Shown: positions 26,795 through 47,927, counted from the first letter of the stretch. The stretch: 64,000 bases of DNA from Strongyloides papillosus (GCA_005656395.1 SRSI01000028.1:1922001-1986000), one strand, 5' to 3'. Translations and numbers: made by a program. Notes: a model not told the origin generated them from the sequence alone.

Positions 26795-29251
26795 TTATAA
26801 ACAACACCAAGAACCAGGAAATTTAAAAGCTTTAGATTCTAACTTTAACGCTTCCTCTATTTCTTTTTCTTCCTGCAACTGAAGTGATCTAAAAAATGAT
26901 GATAATAGTAGTAAAAAGTAATTAAAATAACATACTTTGCTAATTCTTCTATGCATTCATTAACATTAAAACGTGTATATGCAGAAGTTTCATAAAATGA
27001 CATACCAAATTCTTTGGCTAAATTTTTACCGCATTCATATGGTACTTCTCTATTAGTGGAATCATTACATAAATCCAATTTATTTCCAATTAAACACATT
27101 ATACAACGATCTTCTACTCCTTTTTTAACGGATTCAATCCAATTTCTTACATTTATAAATGTTTTTTCTGATGTTATATCATACATCAAGACAACGGCAT
27201 TTGCCTTTCTAAAATATTGTTTTGTTATACTTCTAAATCTCTCTTGTCCTGCTGTATCCCATAATTGTATAGTAACTTTTTTATCATTTATATTAATTGT
27301 TTTAACGGTAAAATCTACACCAATAGTTGCATTAAATGCTTGTCTAAATTGATTGTAACAATATCGTTGCAGAAAACATGTCTTTCCAACTGCTGAGTCA
27401 CCCACAAAAACGACTTTGAAAATCCTTTCCGTTGATTCTTTTTCAAATTCATCTTCTTTTTCCTCTATTGTTTTATCTTTTCTTACAGTTTCTGTTTGTT
27501 GTTTTGCAAAAACTCTTGAAAATGAATTACTACGTTTGTGGGTTGATAACTTTCGGGGGAAGTTTTTTTTATTTGACAATTTGTATTTTGATAAAGACAT
27601 TAAACTGTTAGGCTTTTGTTCTTTAGTTTCATCTTTATTCTTTGTATCTAATTCATCATACAATGACGCCTCTCCTGGTGATGTAGGGAATTTTTTACAA
27701 TATTTCGGGTGTTCAGAATAAATTGGAGCATCTCCTGCTGTTTGAATTTCTTTTTCAATAATATCCTCCTCGTCACTATCAGAAAATTTTATCTAAATAA
27801 CTATTATTATGTTTTGTATAAATTATTTATGTTTTTTACGTGATGATCTCTTAAAAATCATTGACCTATGATGAATTATGATTTAGTATCAAGTAATCAT
27901 ACATGTTGGATAGCTTTACTTTTTATCTCTAGAAGTTCTATGAACTAAGTTAACTTTATTTCCTACATTAGATTTTTTTTATTAAAAATGGAGCCTATTA
28001 AAGTACATTTAATGCACTAAATCCTTTATGATTCCCAGAAGAGTAGTGATGTAACTGAAGCTGATAACAGCTTATTTTTCGTATTAGAAAGAAACTCTAG
28101 ATATTTAATTATATTACTATGTTTTTAAAAGAATTGAGCTTTAAATTTGATTAATAACTCAGTAGGAAAATCAGCCAAATGTCTACCTTTTAAGTGGATC
28201 CTAAGTCGTCACTAATATTAATATTCAACAAAAATATAAGAAGCTGTGTATATTATAAGATAAAAAATGTCCAAAATTCTATAAAATTGAATTACTGAAA
28301 GATATTACTAAAATTGTGCTGAGAAACAGCAGAAATATGTGAATATCAGTACTTTTTTCAGATAAATTAAAACAAAAACATACCTCTTTCATATCTGATT
28401 CTGAGATGCCAGTTGAAGTTGAATAAAATGATATTTTCTTAGATGGTCTGCGTTCACTTAAACTTCCAATATCTGAAGAAGATCTACGGATGTCTAAACT
28501 TCTATTTGGTTTATTATTATAAGATGTTGACAATAAAAGTTTCTCTGAAATGGTTAATATTAGTAATTACAGATAACTTACTCATCTTTGGTATAAATTC
28601 CTTTTGATTTAACTTTTGTTTACCGATTTTGCATTTTTCTTTGTCAAAAATTTCTCTTAAATAGTCAGTTTTTCTTAAATTTGGAATGATACTGTCCAAA
28701 TTCTTTAAATCGCTTGGAACAACAAAACCTTTATTTGTAATATCACAAAGCGAAAATATTTTCAATGCCTAAAGATGAAAGCAATTATATTATATATGTT
28801 TCAAAGGAAAACAAACTAAAATTTCTAATAAAAATAATATTCATCATAGAAATTAAAATACAAAAAAAATTTCTTTTAATAAATTAAATTAGAAAAGAAA
28901 AAAGTTTGACATGTGTATTTTGATAAAAATTTATATAGGATAGGAGAAAATAAATTGCTTAGAACTAATTTAAGAAAATGAACATTATTGATGATGAAGA
29001 TTTAAAAAGAAATTTGGGTAAATATATTTTTTTTTAGAAAATAATAGAATTTTCTAATTAACTAAAATATATTTTGAAATATTTTTTGTACTAATTATAG
29101 AAAATAAACAATAGTTTATATTTCTTCTTAATATTTATAAACCAACCTGTTCATGGAGGAGTTTAGATTGTTCTGCCTGTGATAAAAATGTATTATCATC
29201 CTCGTTTACAAACTCATTTTCAGTAACAGATGTCTTCTTAATTTGATTCAT
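26795..29251 (-). CDS. rsef-1: EF-hand and Rab-type GTPase, RASEF (Rab45) family
   Basis: Five exons, 29251-29147, 28768-28582, 28544-28384, 27792-26936 and 26888-26795, join in phase to 467 residues. The N-terminal part holds one EF-hand-like loop (CDITNKGFVVPSDL) in a helical context. A Ser/Arg/Lys-rich linker follows. The C-terminal third is a full Rab GTPase: P-loop GDSAVGKT, switch I ATIGVDF, WDTAGQERF, NKLD and ETSA. The tail ends in CCL, fitting dual geranylgeranylation of a CCX-type Rab. The family member links calcium or coiled-coil oligomerisation to membrane traffic. The coiled coil expected between EF-hand and GTPase in vertebrate RASEF is short or absent here; an exon missed in the introns at 28383-27793 or 29146-28769 is possible. 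CRACR2A/Rab44 are alternative relatives. Confidence 0.88.
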
Positions 29252-30563
29252 ATTGAGTAAAAAAAATTTTTTTGTATTGGATAATTATAAAAGATGTGTG
29301 ACTAGAAGATGAAATAATTTATTTAAAATAAAATAGTAGAGGGGAGACAAACAAAATATTATTGATAACGAATATAATAGTTTGTTAGCCAATTAAAATG
29401 TAAAAATCGCTACGTTAATGGTAAATAAAAAAATTTGTCCAACGCATCATCAATCACTAACAAAACTCAGATAATCCAAGTCGTCATTTTGAATTATTAA
29501 TATTAATCTTTTTTTAAACAAGGAAAGTTTTAAATTCAAAATTTATGTTTATATAAATCACATAAAATTAAACAAATTGTATAATATTCCTTATTTAATA
29601 TTATACATTCACTAATATATAAACAGAATTTTTCGCAATAATAATTATTTTTTTTAAAAATCATGAATTTAAATTTGAAAGATATTTTTAATGTAATTTA
29701 TTTTTACTCTATTGAGAATTATCTTTAGAATTAAAATTTTTAATAAAAATAATTAATAGTTTATTTGTATGACCATAATAATTTTTCAATCTAATTTATA
29801 TTCATAAGATGGGATTAGTACAATTATAATTTTTTAACTATCAATAGCTTTCAACTATAGCTTAACACTTTCATTATCTAACAATTATAAATTTCATAAA
29901 GCTTATCGTAAAGATAAATTCTGGTGTATATTTAACATTAAAAATTATTTCATCTTAATATAGATAATTAATATTTACACAGGTGAGTATGTCGTTTGAT
30001 CATTAAAAGTGAGTTATACTACAAATAATATAAAACTTTATTAGGCGATTTAGAATACATAAAAAAATTTATCAAAAATTATTTAAATAAAAGAATTATT
30101 ATGAAATATTTAAACTATTGTACAATTAAAAGAAACAAAAACCTAACGATTTTCAGTTTTTCACTATCGCCTTTACTCTTATTTTCAATTTATTCCACTT
30201 CCTTCCAATACCAATTCAAATTTCCGACAACCACTACCATTTTTTTTATTAAACATATAAAAAATATTATATTTGATTTCAAACACGAGATAAAAAAAAT
30301 CATTAAATATTTTATCCTTTAAAAATTTTTTTACTATGTTTTTTTTGTTATTTTTTACCATGTATAAAAGTATATCTATTACTGGTGATACAAACATTTT
30401 AATTATTTTTATTTTCAATTATCCATTTCTTATTCAAAGCATCTTGTCCTTCTCTTTGTTTGTTATCATACATGATGAACTAAGAAGTAGATAAAAAAAT
30501 GTTTCTAAAATTAGAATTGATTATAAATTTCCAGTTGTCACAATAAAATATACATTATTTATA
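29252..30563. other. Intergenic, nothing recognised
   Basis: AT-rich sequence lies between two minus-strand genes and should include the rsef-1 promoter and the 3' flank of the receptor gene. Open frames at 30101-30322 (+) and 30185-30418 (-) overlap on opposite strands, are Lys/Asn/Ile/Phe-biased, and look like noise. Confidence 0.5.
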
Positions 30564-31622
30564 TTAAATTTTTTTTATCATATTAACACAATAATTGTTT
30601 CTTAGCAAAAACATTGAAAAAATAGGCTTCATAAAAGTGTTAAAATATCTTGATATTTTGTTATTAAACACTGGTGTCATATAAATCATTGATACATAAA
30701 AGCCTATTGTAAATAATGAAAATAATAATTTTGCCATTTCCATAAAAAAAGTAATTGTTTTCGGTTGGGGATTATTAATTACAAAAAGGCCGAATATGTA
30801 AACAATTGTGACGGTAGATAAGAGTACACTTAATATTGCTAATAATGCGTTGCTTCTTATATTTTCTATTATTTGAAAACGTGCCGAAAGGTAATCTTCT
30901 ATATCATTATTATTAGGTACCGCTTGTATTTTTGCATACTAAATAACATTAATTATATTTTTAATACAATTACTTACTTTATAATTTTTAATAAATATGA
31001 AAGTAATGAGTACAAGTGGTGGTAATGCAGCAACATATGGAAGAGAAAATTTCCAATAAAATTTTTGAACAAAAACACTATGACAAAATTTGAATAAAAA
31101 GTTACCATCAATACCGACAATGGCAAAAAAATCATATACAATCAAAAGTAAAGAAAATAGCCATAATGGAATGCAGAAGTAATATATAGTATTACCAAAT
31201 TGTAATTTTTCATACTTACCAAATGTATAAATTGCTACGTTTCTTTCTATTATAAGTACAAATAACATTGAAACATTAATAAACATTAATGGTAAAGGAA
31301 TTGGCGAATATTTATCACAAATATGTATATTTCCTTTTAATGGTCTCATCTTCTCAATATCATCAATTAAATCAAAATTAAAAGAATCATCTTTAAAAGA
31401 AGTATATGAATGAGAAAAAATCATCATATTATTTGAAAGCAATGATATTGTTAATGCTTGTATGACAATGCGGAAGTTATCATGATAAACATTACGTTTA
31501 TAAAATAATGAAAAAGCAAAAACTGAAATGGAAATGGCCACAGGTGAAGTAAATAATTGAAGATGTTGAAGATGGTATCCATAATTTCCTAGAATATCAT
31601 TCCATTCTTTTGAAATATTCAT
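30564..31622 (-). CDS. Seven-transmembrane chemoreceptor-like protein (Sra/Srab/Sre-like)
   Basis: Two exons, 31622-30978 and 30938-30564, join in frame to 339 residues. I count seven hydrophobic segments: five in exon 1 and two in exon 2. After TM3 there is ERNVAIYTF, in the place of the DRY/ERxxA motif of nematode Sra-superfamily receptors, and between TM5 and TM6 LSARFQIIENIRSN, which resembles the conserved (L/S)xRYQxxEN motif of that group. Cysteines in the first and second extracellular loops (CDKYSP..., KFCHSV) may pair. These receptors are usually expressed in sensory neurons and detect odours or pheromones; the ligand here is unknown. An acceptor-like TTTTAG ends 15 bases before the ATG. 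Assignment to one sr subfamily is uncertain. Confidence 0.83.
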
Positions 31623-31637
31623 TGCTGAATGTAATGT

Positions 31638-31645
31638 CTAAAATG
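31638..31645 (-). promoter_or_regulatory. Acceptor-like site before receptor ATG
   Basis: ATTTTAG lies 15 bases before the receptor start codon. It could be a trans-splice site or the end of a 5' UTR intron. Confidence 0.4.
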
Positions 31646-34622
31646 AAGAAAAACATTAAATAAAAAGTAAGTTGTGTACATAATATTTTAACAAAGGAAA
31701 AACATTTTTTTCCTATTCATTGGATATATTTTTATGTGTAAACAAAAAGATATATGCTGTTAAAATGTACAGTAATTGAATTACTATGTGAAAATTATTA
31801 AAAAATTATATAGGTACACTTGTTATAGAGTATTTATCTTTTCAAAATAGTTAGAAAATAAAAAATAAATGAGAATTTTTCAATCCACCTAATACTTTTA
31901 AAATATAGTTAACATAATCATGACATTTAAAGGAAAAACTTAATTTAACATATAGACGTATTAATAATTAAAAAAAGTTTTTAAGCGTGGCTACAAATTA
32001 CTTTCATAAGAAAGATAGAAGAATATAAGTGCAAAATATTCCATGTTCAACATAATTTGTTATTAATATTACTATTTTATCAGTCTTTATCTAGAATAAT
32101 TAGCAATTAACATCTATTTATCATAATTTATAAATAGAAATAAATTTTGCATTTTATAAGGTAATAATTAATATAAATGTTGTATTAATCGAAAAATAAT
32201 TAGCTTCATTAAAAAATAATAAAACTAAAAAAAAACTTATTTTTTATCACTTAGTACCTTGTATAATTATAAAAATTGTATTTTTTTTAAGCATAAGAAA
32301 AGATATATAAAATGGCAATTACATTTTGCCTTATTTAGTATAAAAAAATCACTCTATATTACAAGTTTTTTTTACTTATATTGTTAGGGTGGAAAAATTG
32401 ATAAATAATAGAAATTTACATTTATTGTAAAGAATAAAAATAATTAACTTTTTCTAATTTAGACAATAATAATAAGTAACAAATTTGATGTAGCCAAAAC
32501 TATTTATAATAGTTTCTGTTGTTGATTTTATGATGATATATAATAAGAAATATATTAGACAATTAATTCTGAATGCGATTTACATTATCCTTGTAATTCC
32601 TCGAAAAAGATAAAAAATACCGATAAAACTTTAATGTTAAATTAATAATATTGTGAATCACTTTCAACATTTCATTTTATTTGATTATCTTTTAATTTAT
32701 TCTCAAATTAATTTTTTTTATATATAGCGGATTTCGAAACTTTTTCATTCTATGAAGTTTACTAGTATTTTTTTAAAATAATACTATAAACGTATATTAA
32801 ATGCTTATAATAGGACAATCTTCTGTGTGGCACTTTATATATAATAAAAATATTCCATACTAGATAGACATTTTTTTAATATTTACTAGAAAATTATGCT
32901 AACACTTAATGATGAAGGTAGGTAATTTCTTATTCAACAACAATTAATAATATAAAATTTATTTTATATGTAGAATATGAGGATAATTATAATTTAATAA
33001 AATTTTTAAAAGTATTTTACTTTATATTTCAAAATAAATAGATTATAATAACTTTAAAAAGATTGGATTCTGTTTAAAAAGTTTAAAACTTAATGTATCT
33101 AACTTTATTTAGGCTATAGAAAAATAATTCATTAAGTAAAAGAATACTATAAAAAGTAATTAGGAAGTTATTGGTTTATTTTTTTTAATTTTAGAACATA
33201 TGTAATATATGATGTTATTATTTTCACACTTTCAGCCCTTGATAGTTTAGTGTTCTATAAGTTAGGTTGCTAATTTATCCTGTTGATTTTGAACCTCAGT
33301 TAGTGTTGAGAAAGTAAATCGTGATCTCATATCTCATAAATCCCAGTAGTAAACTAAAATTTTGTACAATATTATATACTTAAGTAGATATTGTTTGATA
33401 CAGTGAGAATTGTGTGATTCTAACAATAACTATGTTAATGGTTTCCTAAAATCAACAGAAATAAAAATATATTCTGGAGAATTATGATAAAACAATCATG
33501 AATTCATAAAATTTTATAGGATTTATAGATAAGAATGCATAGCATTTTTGGTTCGAAATCTATATTCTAAAAGTTTAATCTTCAGATAGGCATTTAGATA
33601 ACATTATTTTCCATTTTTATGTGATTAACTTCTTCATATAATTTTATGTTTTTAATTATTTTATGATATTTGTTTGTTATCTTTTGCAAGTTTATGTACC
33701 AGCTAATTGAATATGGAAAAAGCAAGAAAATTAAATATAATTTTTAACCCGTGTTTTCAATTAAATAGGACTACTATTGAAATTTCTAACATTCTTCTAA
33801 ATTATAAACTCTTTTAATATCTCTGTTATTTAGGTAGCACTTAATCGGTTAGCACACATCTCAACCGACATTATTAATTCCCTCAATGATGTCATGTAAT
33901 TAATGTTAATTCGTTTTCAATAATTTTTCTGTCGAATATAATGATTTTAAAAAGGTGAAATTTCTTTTTAATTAATGTATTCTCTTAATATTCCTCAAGT
34001 GGTTTTAAAATGACAACATCATTAACTTTTATTTGAATAAATGCTATATTCTTTTTAAAGTTTTTAAGTCACATTGAATAAGATAAAATTACCCTTCCAA
34101 TTTTGTTTAAAAATGGGGAGAAACAATAATAAACAAAATACAATCAGTAAATACCAGCAAAATTGAAGTTAATTTATTCTGTATATCTAATAATTTCATA
34201 AAAAGAATATTTTTACATGTTTTATTGGTTTGCTATTAAAAGACTAGCATCATCAATAAATTATATTACAAATATGGTTTTGTATATATAAAACTAATAA
34301 AATTTTATAATGTTAAAGATATAGAAAAATATCTTTGGCAAAATAATAAAGGATACCATTTTGGGGTTGTTAATATTTAAACAGATGTTGTAATCAATTT
34401 AAATTAAAAAGTAATTTTTGAAATTTGTGAGAATATTTCCATAGACAAATTAAGAATATATGAATTATTAAAAAAGGATATAATGAAAAGTTAATAATTG
34501 AAAATACCTCGCATTTTTGATAAAAAAAATTGAATAACAAAAATGTGACACAAACGTGCGAATTTAATTAATATTCATTGCAATATTTCATTTCTTAAAA
34601 AAAGAACTTTTTTTGATAACAC
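31646..34622. other. 3-kb intergenic region
   Basis: No coding region was found between the receptor gene's 5' end and the egl-19 stop codon. Most of it is poly-A/T-like. A less simple stretch at about 33.2-33.9 kb contains a 6-bp GC-containing hairpin (33845-33868). Confidence 0.5.
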
Positions 34623-41494
<6,872 letters not shown>

Positions 41495-43140
41495 TGTGCC
41501 TGCGATTCCAATCAACTGGCTTCAAGCACATGAGGCAATAGAACTAATCTTTTCCCAATATATATATATAATAATTTATAAAGTATTTTCTTTAAAATTG
41601 TATCTTAAAACTGCAAAGAAAGCAGTGTTAACACCAGTAGTAAAGCTGAAAAATGTTGAAAGCGAGTGTGGTAGGAAGGGAAATAACGAGACAAAGATAA
41701 GAATAAATGATATAACGATGGTTTCAAGGAATATCTTATTTCAAAACCATATAAAATATTTAAGTAATTTTTCTAATTATTTATATAGTAGAAATTACAA
41801 ATTTTTTATATGTTATATTAAATTTATCTTAAAATATAATATTAAATCAAAGTATATCTTTAAATTAAAAAAATAAAGAAAAAATTAAAAGAAAATGAAA
41901 AAATTTTATAGTGTAATGATTATTTAGACATATATAAATAAAATAACTAGTAAACATTGATCAATATAATTGTAAATTAATAATCAAAAGTATTTTAAGT
42001 TAAATTATTTTTTATATATTTATAAGAACTATTTATTAAATAAAATTTTTGTTAGAATTTTAATATAAAAATAACTTGTACTTTCAAAAAAAAAATTATA
42101 CATAAACTATATTTAAAAAGATAATTGATTATGTTGTGTAGAGAATAATTTTAAAGCAATTATTAAGAGTAGTAAAAACAAAATTCTAGAGAAGTTGAAA
42201 ATAAGAATGTAATTGTTAGAAATTCAGTGAACAGATTTGACAATCAAATTATAATTTGAAACAGAAATATATTATAATAATATTTATATGTTGGTAAGAA
42301 AATTTTAAAAAGACTTTTAAAAATTAAGTATACATATACATATATGCATATCTTTAATGAAGAATTTTAATACATTTTGGTAGGATATTTTTTTACTTAA
42401 AACGCAAGGTTGTCAAAATATGACACATTTCTAGTAACAATTTTTTTACTTTATATTAATATGATAAAAGAAGTAAAAAGAAGATATATATTTTCAAAAT
42501 ACGGCTATTTTGCTAGCTTTTAAATTTGTGCCCTTCTTTCTTGCGCTAATATATCTGTTTTTAAGATGCGTCATCGCTAGTTGCCGCTTAATCAGTGAAA
42601 TATTTGTAGAAAACAATGTTTATATTTATTAAATAAAAAAAGTTTTTTTTATATATGTTATTATTTAAATATGTAAAGGATAACAGTATAAAAAAATAAA
42701 TATAAAGGATTTAATAATATAATTCATTCTCCTTTGGTTTTTACCATTTTTGGGTAATTTAAATACGCTTGAATACCCTAATGGCACAAGATTTTACTTT
42801 TCCTGAACCTCAAATATGAAAAAATAATAGCCAGTTAAATATTGTGGGTCTGTATCTGTCCACATGGTTGTAGAAACTCTCCAGTTTCTCTTCTCCTCAC
42901 AAACTATTTCCTCCTACTCGTTAGTTTTATTTTGGCAATTTTGGAACAGCATATTTTACTAAATGAGAAGCCTATTATATATGTGTATGTGTAGTAAAGA
43001 AAACGTTACTAAGAAAAATAAAAATGCCAGTTAGAGTGATAGACAAAAAGCTATCTTTATTAATGTACAGTGTTCCTACTACTTGGGACGCGATAAATGA
43101 TGTTAGCAGAGAGTCAATGCTAAATTGTCGTTTTGGTCTA

Positions 43141-44710
43141 TTATAATCAGTAGCGTAGGATAAATAGAGTTACGATGTGTCCTCTTTTATATTCTCTCTC
43201 TACGGTTTTACACCACAAGTTAACAGTCGTTGTAAAATTTTCTTTGTATATATATATAATTTTTCTACCTCTTGTCAGTATAGTCTTTGGGTGATAGTTA
43301 ATAATGAAGAGAATGCCTAGGCTCTTAAGGCTCTCCTTCCCAAGATATATAATTTAACTTACTCTTATCATTAAAGATTCTACCCTCTCTTTACTCTTCT
43401 TTATCTCACTGTCCAAGTAATAAGTATCACTCTCACATTCTTTTTTACAAAGAGTTAAATATACACCGAAGACTGTTGTTTAGTGACAGCTTAATTTAAA
43501 AATGACAAACTTGGATCTTTTTCCTGAACTAGATATATCTCTCACTTCAGATATAGTAACTTTTGTGATCAAGAGTTAACATCTAAAGATTTTATAATAA
43601 GTAAACAAATAATAATAAATTTTAATTTATTTTACATGTTATTTTGATGATAAAGATAATCTTTTTATGATTAAGATAAATATACGTATTTTATATACCA
43701 GAATAATATTTTATTAATAAATTTATTATATAAAATTTTATAATGTATTTTTCTTTCCTTTAAAATAAATAAATAAAAATTATATTTTAATATCAAAAAC
43801 AAAAAAATAAGAAAGCTTAATTTGATACATTAAACTAAAAATTTATTTAGAAAGACCGATTAAATATAAATTGATATCATTTCTATAAAAATATAAAAAT
43901 GTATAAATGATACTTAGACAGTTACTTAAAACTATTAAGGATAAAAATTAATAAAAGGGAGTATCAAAATATATTTAATATTTCATGAAAAGGTATCCTT
44001 AAATAAGTATTTGCATGTGAGAATATAAGAAAATAGATGTGAATTAATATCTTATCCTTCACCAACAATCTATGGAGATCTAATATTAACAAATACATAT
44101 TTTTTAGAATATGTAACATAAAATATTTTAATATTAAATAGTAAATAACTATCTATCTTAATCAAATATGTTTGGCACGGAATATGTGCTTATTTGACAT
44201 GATAACATGAAATAACTGCGATATTTAAAATTTATTTTAAATTATATATCACTTTCATAATATATTCATTAAGATTGTTTTTACTATTTTTATTTTAATA
44301 AATAATATCAATCAAAAATAATTATTATCTATGGTATTTTTGGCATATTTAGTATCACTACATAAGAAAAAAAATTTGCACTTTAAAACCGCCATAAAGG
44401 CTATTATTATATATGTATATTATTCTATATATATTATATATAATAATAAAAAATAATGACAATAAAAATATAGATAAAATTTCATCTTTCTATTGTTATA
44501 GAAGATTTAAAAAAATGATTATAGTAGGGGGAGGGAGGAAGGGAGGTAGAGAATGATTTATAAAAAAGAGTGTGTTTTTAATAAAAAATTATTATAAAAA
44601 TAATATGTAATCATTTATATCTTTCAGATGTGAAATGGTATGTGGTTTGGTATCATAGGGCAGAGTAAGTTTTAAACATTATCTATCTATTTCTGCGCTA
44701 CTGATTATAA
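43141..44710. mobile_element. Putative non-autonomous inverted-terminal-repeat element
   Basis: TTATAATCAGTAGCG at 43141-43155 recurs exactly in inverted orientation at 44696-44710. Both ends are flanked by CTA (43138-43140 and 44711-44713), as a three-base target duplication would be. Similarity continues weakly inside the ends (AG.A.AAATAGA). The 1,570-base interior has no transposase-like frame. A DNA-transposon relic or MITE is the simplest reading; a single copy in this window cannot prove it. Confidence 0.4.
44527..44546 (+). other. G-rich purine tract
   Basis: Runs of five, three, two, three and two guanines separated by single or double adenines occur in otherwise AT-rich DNA. It could fold as a two-layer G-quadruplex or form a polypurine triplex tract. 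It lies inside the putative element at 43141-44710. Confidence 0.4.
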
Positions 44711-47700
44711 CTAAGTGCCATTCACAATCCGAATCTGGTACTCGAGAAGGTATAAAATGTATCTACGATATCAGTCAGGAAAATGTAGCAGTATTAACAT
44801 TAAATGTTTATAAATCATCTTTACACATAGATATAAATTCATTAGACTCTTAAAATTTTCTGGCTGTAATATGGTTATGTATTGGTGTGCGCTTTTGATA
44901 TATTACCAATATTTGTATAAAGATATATATATATAATAAAAGTACTTTAGTAATTTTATCAAAAGCTACTGTAAAATAGTTGAAGAACAATTTCCTATAA
45001 GAACTTGATATGTCTGTGTTAATAAAATGTTATTATCAATAGTAAATTATATTTAAAATATAATTTTTTTCTTATTCAATAACATATGCTTTTTATTGTA
45101 AAGTTAACAGTAATAAAAATAACAATATTAAAGAAATAAATGTTTTTACGGGTAAAATACTAATGAGGTAATTAAATGAAAAATAAAATAGAAAAAGTAT
45201 GTATGATTAGTAAATTATAACTTAGAAAGGAAGTGGATTACATTTTGATTAGGAAGTAAATTAATTTTCTTTATCTACAAAATATTCCTAAAAGAGAGAA
45301 TCATTTAAAATGATATTAATAAATAGAACTTATAATATATGCACATGAATGAGATAAAAGATGTATAATAAAGCTTTGTTAAATTGACTAAAACAAATTA
45401 CATTAAATATGATTCTTGATACAAAACTCAATTCAAATACTATTAATATAAATTTTGAAGAATAAAAGTAGAATATAAGTGAAATTAAATTTTTTTCTTC
45501 TTTTCTAAAAACATTTCATAATCTGTGATTGTGGAAGAAATAGAAATGAAAGAAGATGTTATTAATAAAATTATATGTCCTCTCTCTCCTGATTCGTATT
45601 TCTTATATAAATAAAGAATATTAATAAAATAATTAATTTTCACAGAAGTTTTAATAATAAAAATGTTAATTGTATGGCGTTGTAAATAAATAATAATTTT
45701 AAAAAAATAAAAAAAAAAATTAAAATTTTTATATATAATTGAACGTTGTATTTTGCTAAATTTTAGAATAAGAAGTAAGACAAATAACTTATTAAAAATA
45801 AATAATAAAAATAAAGAAAAATTTTATCACTTCGAAAAAGTTTATCTATATTAAATAATTTCCTTCTACCATTAAAATAACAATACCCTGGATATTATTA
45901 TTATCAAAGTACGATTTGAAAAAAAGACTATTATTTCAAAATAAAGAGTACATATAAAATATCTTGATAAAAACAACTTTTTATGTCCAATATAATAATT
46001 GAAACACCAGCTGGCATTTTAAATATAATGTGGTATCACAAAACTAAACTAAGAAATGATAATTGACTACACTATTTTTATATATTATATTTTGCATATT
46101 AAATAACTTTAAAAGGTGTGTCTAAAAAAGATATAGAAAAATTTTAATAATTAATTATATTATTTGGAATTAAGGATTATGCATACATGTATATATATAT
46201 ATTTGAAGAATATGAAAGAATATTTTTTAAATAAAGTAGAAGAATTATGAACTTAACAAAATATATCATTAAGTTTGATGACTTTCTATCTCTAATATAT
46301 TTTACTTTAACAAAAATATCAGTCAAGATGGTACTTGAAAAAAGAGGTAAATTCTTAAATAGTAGACTGTATACTCTTCATATTTTTTTAAAAACAATCA
46401 TAAAAATTGTAATTTTATTTTTTTTCTATAGATTTTAAGCATAAAAACTAGAGTTTAGTATTTCTATAATTTTAACAATTAATCTTATCTCTCCCTAATA
46501 ATTGATATTTTTTAATAAAAAATTCATGTCACCAATAGTAAAATGTAAAAAATTGATTGTCATTAATTATGAAATATTTTAATTGTAGTACTCATTTAGA
46601 AAATTGAAAATAAATTTGGGAAATCTGAAGCATTTATCATTTTCAAAGTTTAAATATAGATATGTGGAAAAAATATTGATAAATATCCAAAATATGTATG
46701 AATAGAGTTTTAATTTTTCCAAACAATGACGTAATTGGATTGTTATTAGATGATTTCAGAAAAAAGAACTTTAAGTGGATAAACAACACTATTTAATTCC
46801 TATATATCTATCAATACATTTAAATTATTTAGGTACAAAAATATTTTAATAATTAATATTATCTAATTAGAAAAAATATAAAAGAAGTTATGTTTATGTG
46901 TCAGTTATTTGTCATCAAGAATAATTATCATCTTTAATTTTCTTCCCTCAAAATCACTCTCCTTTGATTGATGATATTCAATTACTATAACTCAAAGGTT
47001 AATATGAATCATTTGTAGTAAATGTCTTTTTAACAAATAACATGTAATAATTTTTATCAAATATTTTATCAGGATGATTCATCAAAAAATTTGATATCTA
47101 AAGATAAAAATTTTCACACTATTTTATTTTTCAAAGATAATTTTACAACTTTAGAAATAAATGTATATATGTGTATTGAATATATACATAAAGATTTCCT
47201 ATCTTTATAACTATTGAGTAGCAGCTTTCGTATTAATACAATGCTTTTTTATTTTTTCAAAATTGCTAGTTTATCTCTTATATAGATATTGTTATTAAAC
47301 TATATTTTATGTTGCTCTATATTTGTTGTGATGTCCTTTCAAATGTATAATCCCATTGAGTGATATTGTATCTTTAAGATAAAGAATATTCCATGACATT
47401 GGGCATATATTGTGTATATTATTGAAAAAGCACTACTTTTTCCATAAGACTAATGAGTACATTTTTCTTTTCTTGTACCAATGCGATCTTTTATTAGTGT
47501 TGCTATGTTTTAAAATTATGTATATATACATATATATTTCTTTATTTTAATTTTATAATATTAAAAATGACAAATTTATACTACTCCGCCTTTGTATACC
47601 CCCGTCCTCAGAAAATATTGAGCTCTGTCAAAAATATTAATAGATATGACATAGAGATTGTTACGACATTTCTGCCGGTAAGGTATTTATATGTATCACA

Positions 47701-47927
47701 ATTGAAGTATTTTTTTATTAACATTTATATTATAATTTTACTTTTTACCTCTATATTAATTTTTCTATATCTTTAAAATATTTCAACTCCTTTTCAAATA
47801 ATTAGAAATTTCTTTTTATATTTATTGCTAAAGTATATGTGTATATCTCACGTGTGTATATATATTTGTGATAAAGTAACTCTATATTGTGAATTTTTAG
47901 TTATATATCTTATATACTAAGCGAGAT

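Larger units (their letters stand above)
41495..47899. other. 6.4-kb upstream region of egl-19 and next plus-strand gene
   Basis: This region lies between divergent genes and should hold the egl-19 5' UTR and promoter. On the minus strand, acceptor-like TTTTTCAG and TTTGCAG sites occur between 41620 and 41670, consistent with a 5' UTR intron or trans-splicing. The open frame at 41496-41876 (+) runs antisense to that leader and was not called. The stretch 42480-43560 is less AT-rich than the rest and contains a small perfect hairpin (42872-42889). A putative element with inverted ends is listed separately. Confidence 0.5.

Noticed and set aside
33551..33570. GGTTCGAAAT resembling a tRNA B box
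   Set aside because: No A box or cloverleaf could be built around it.
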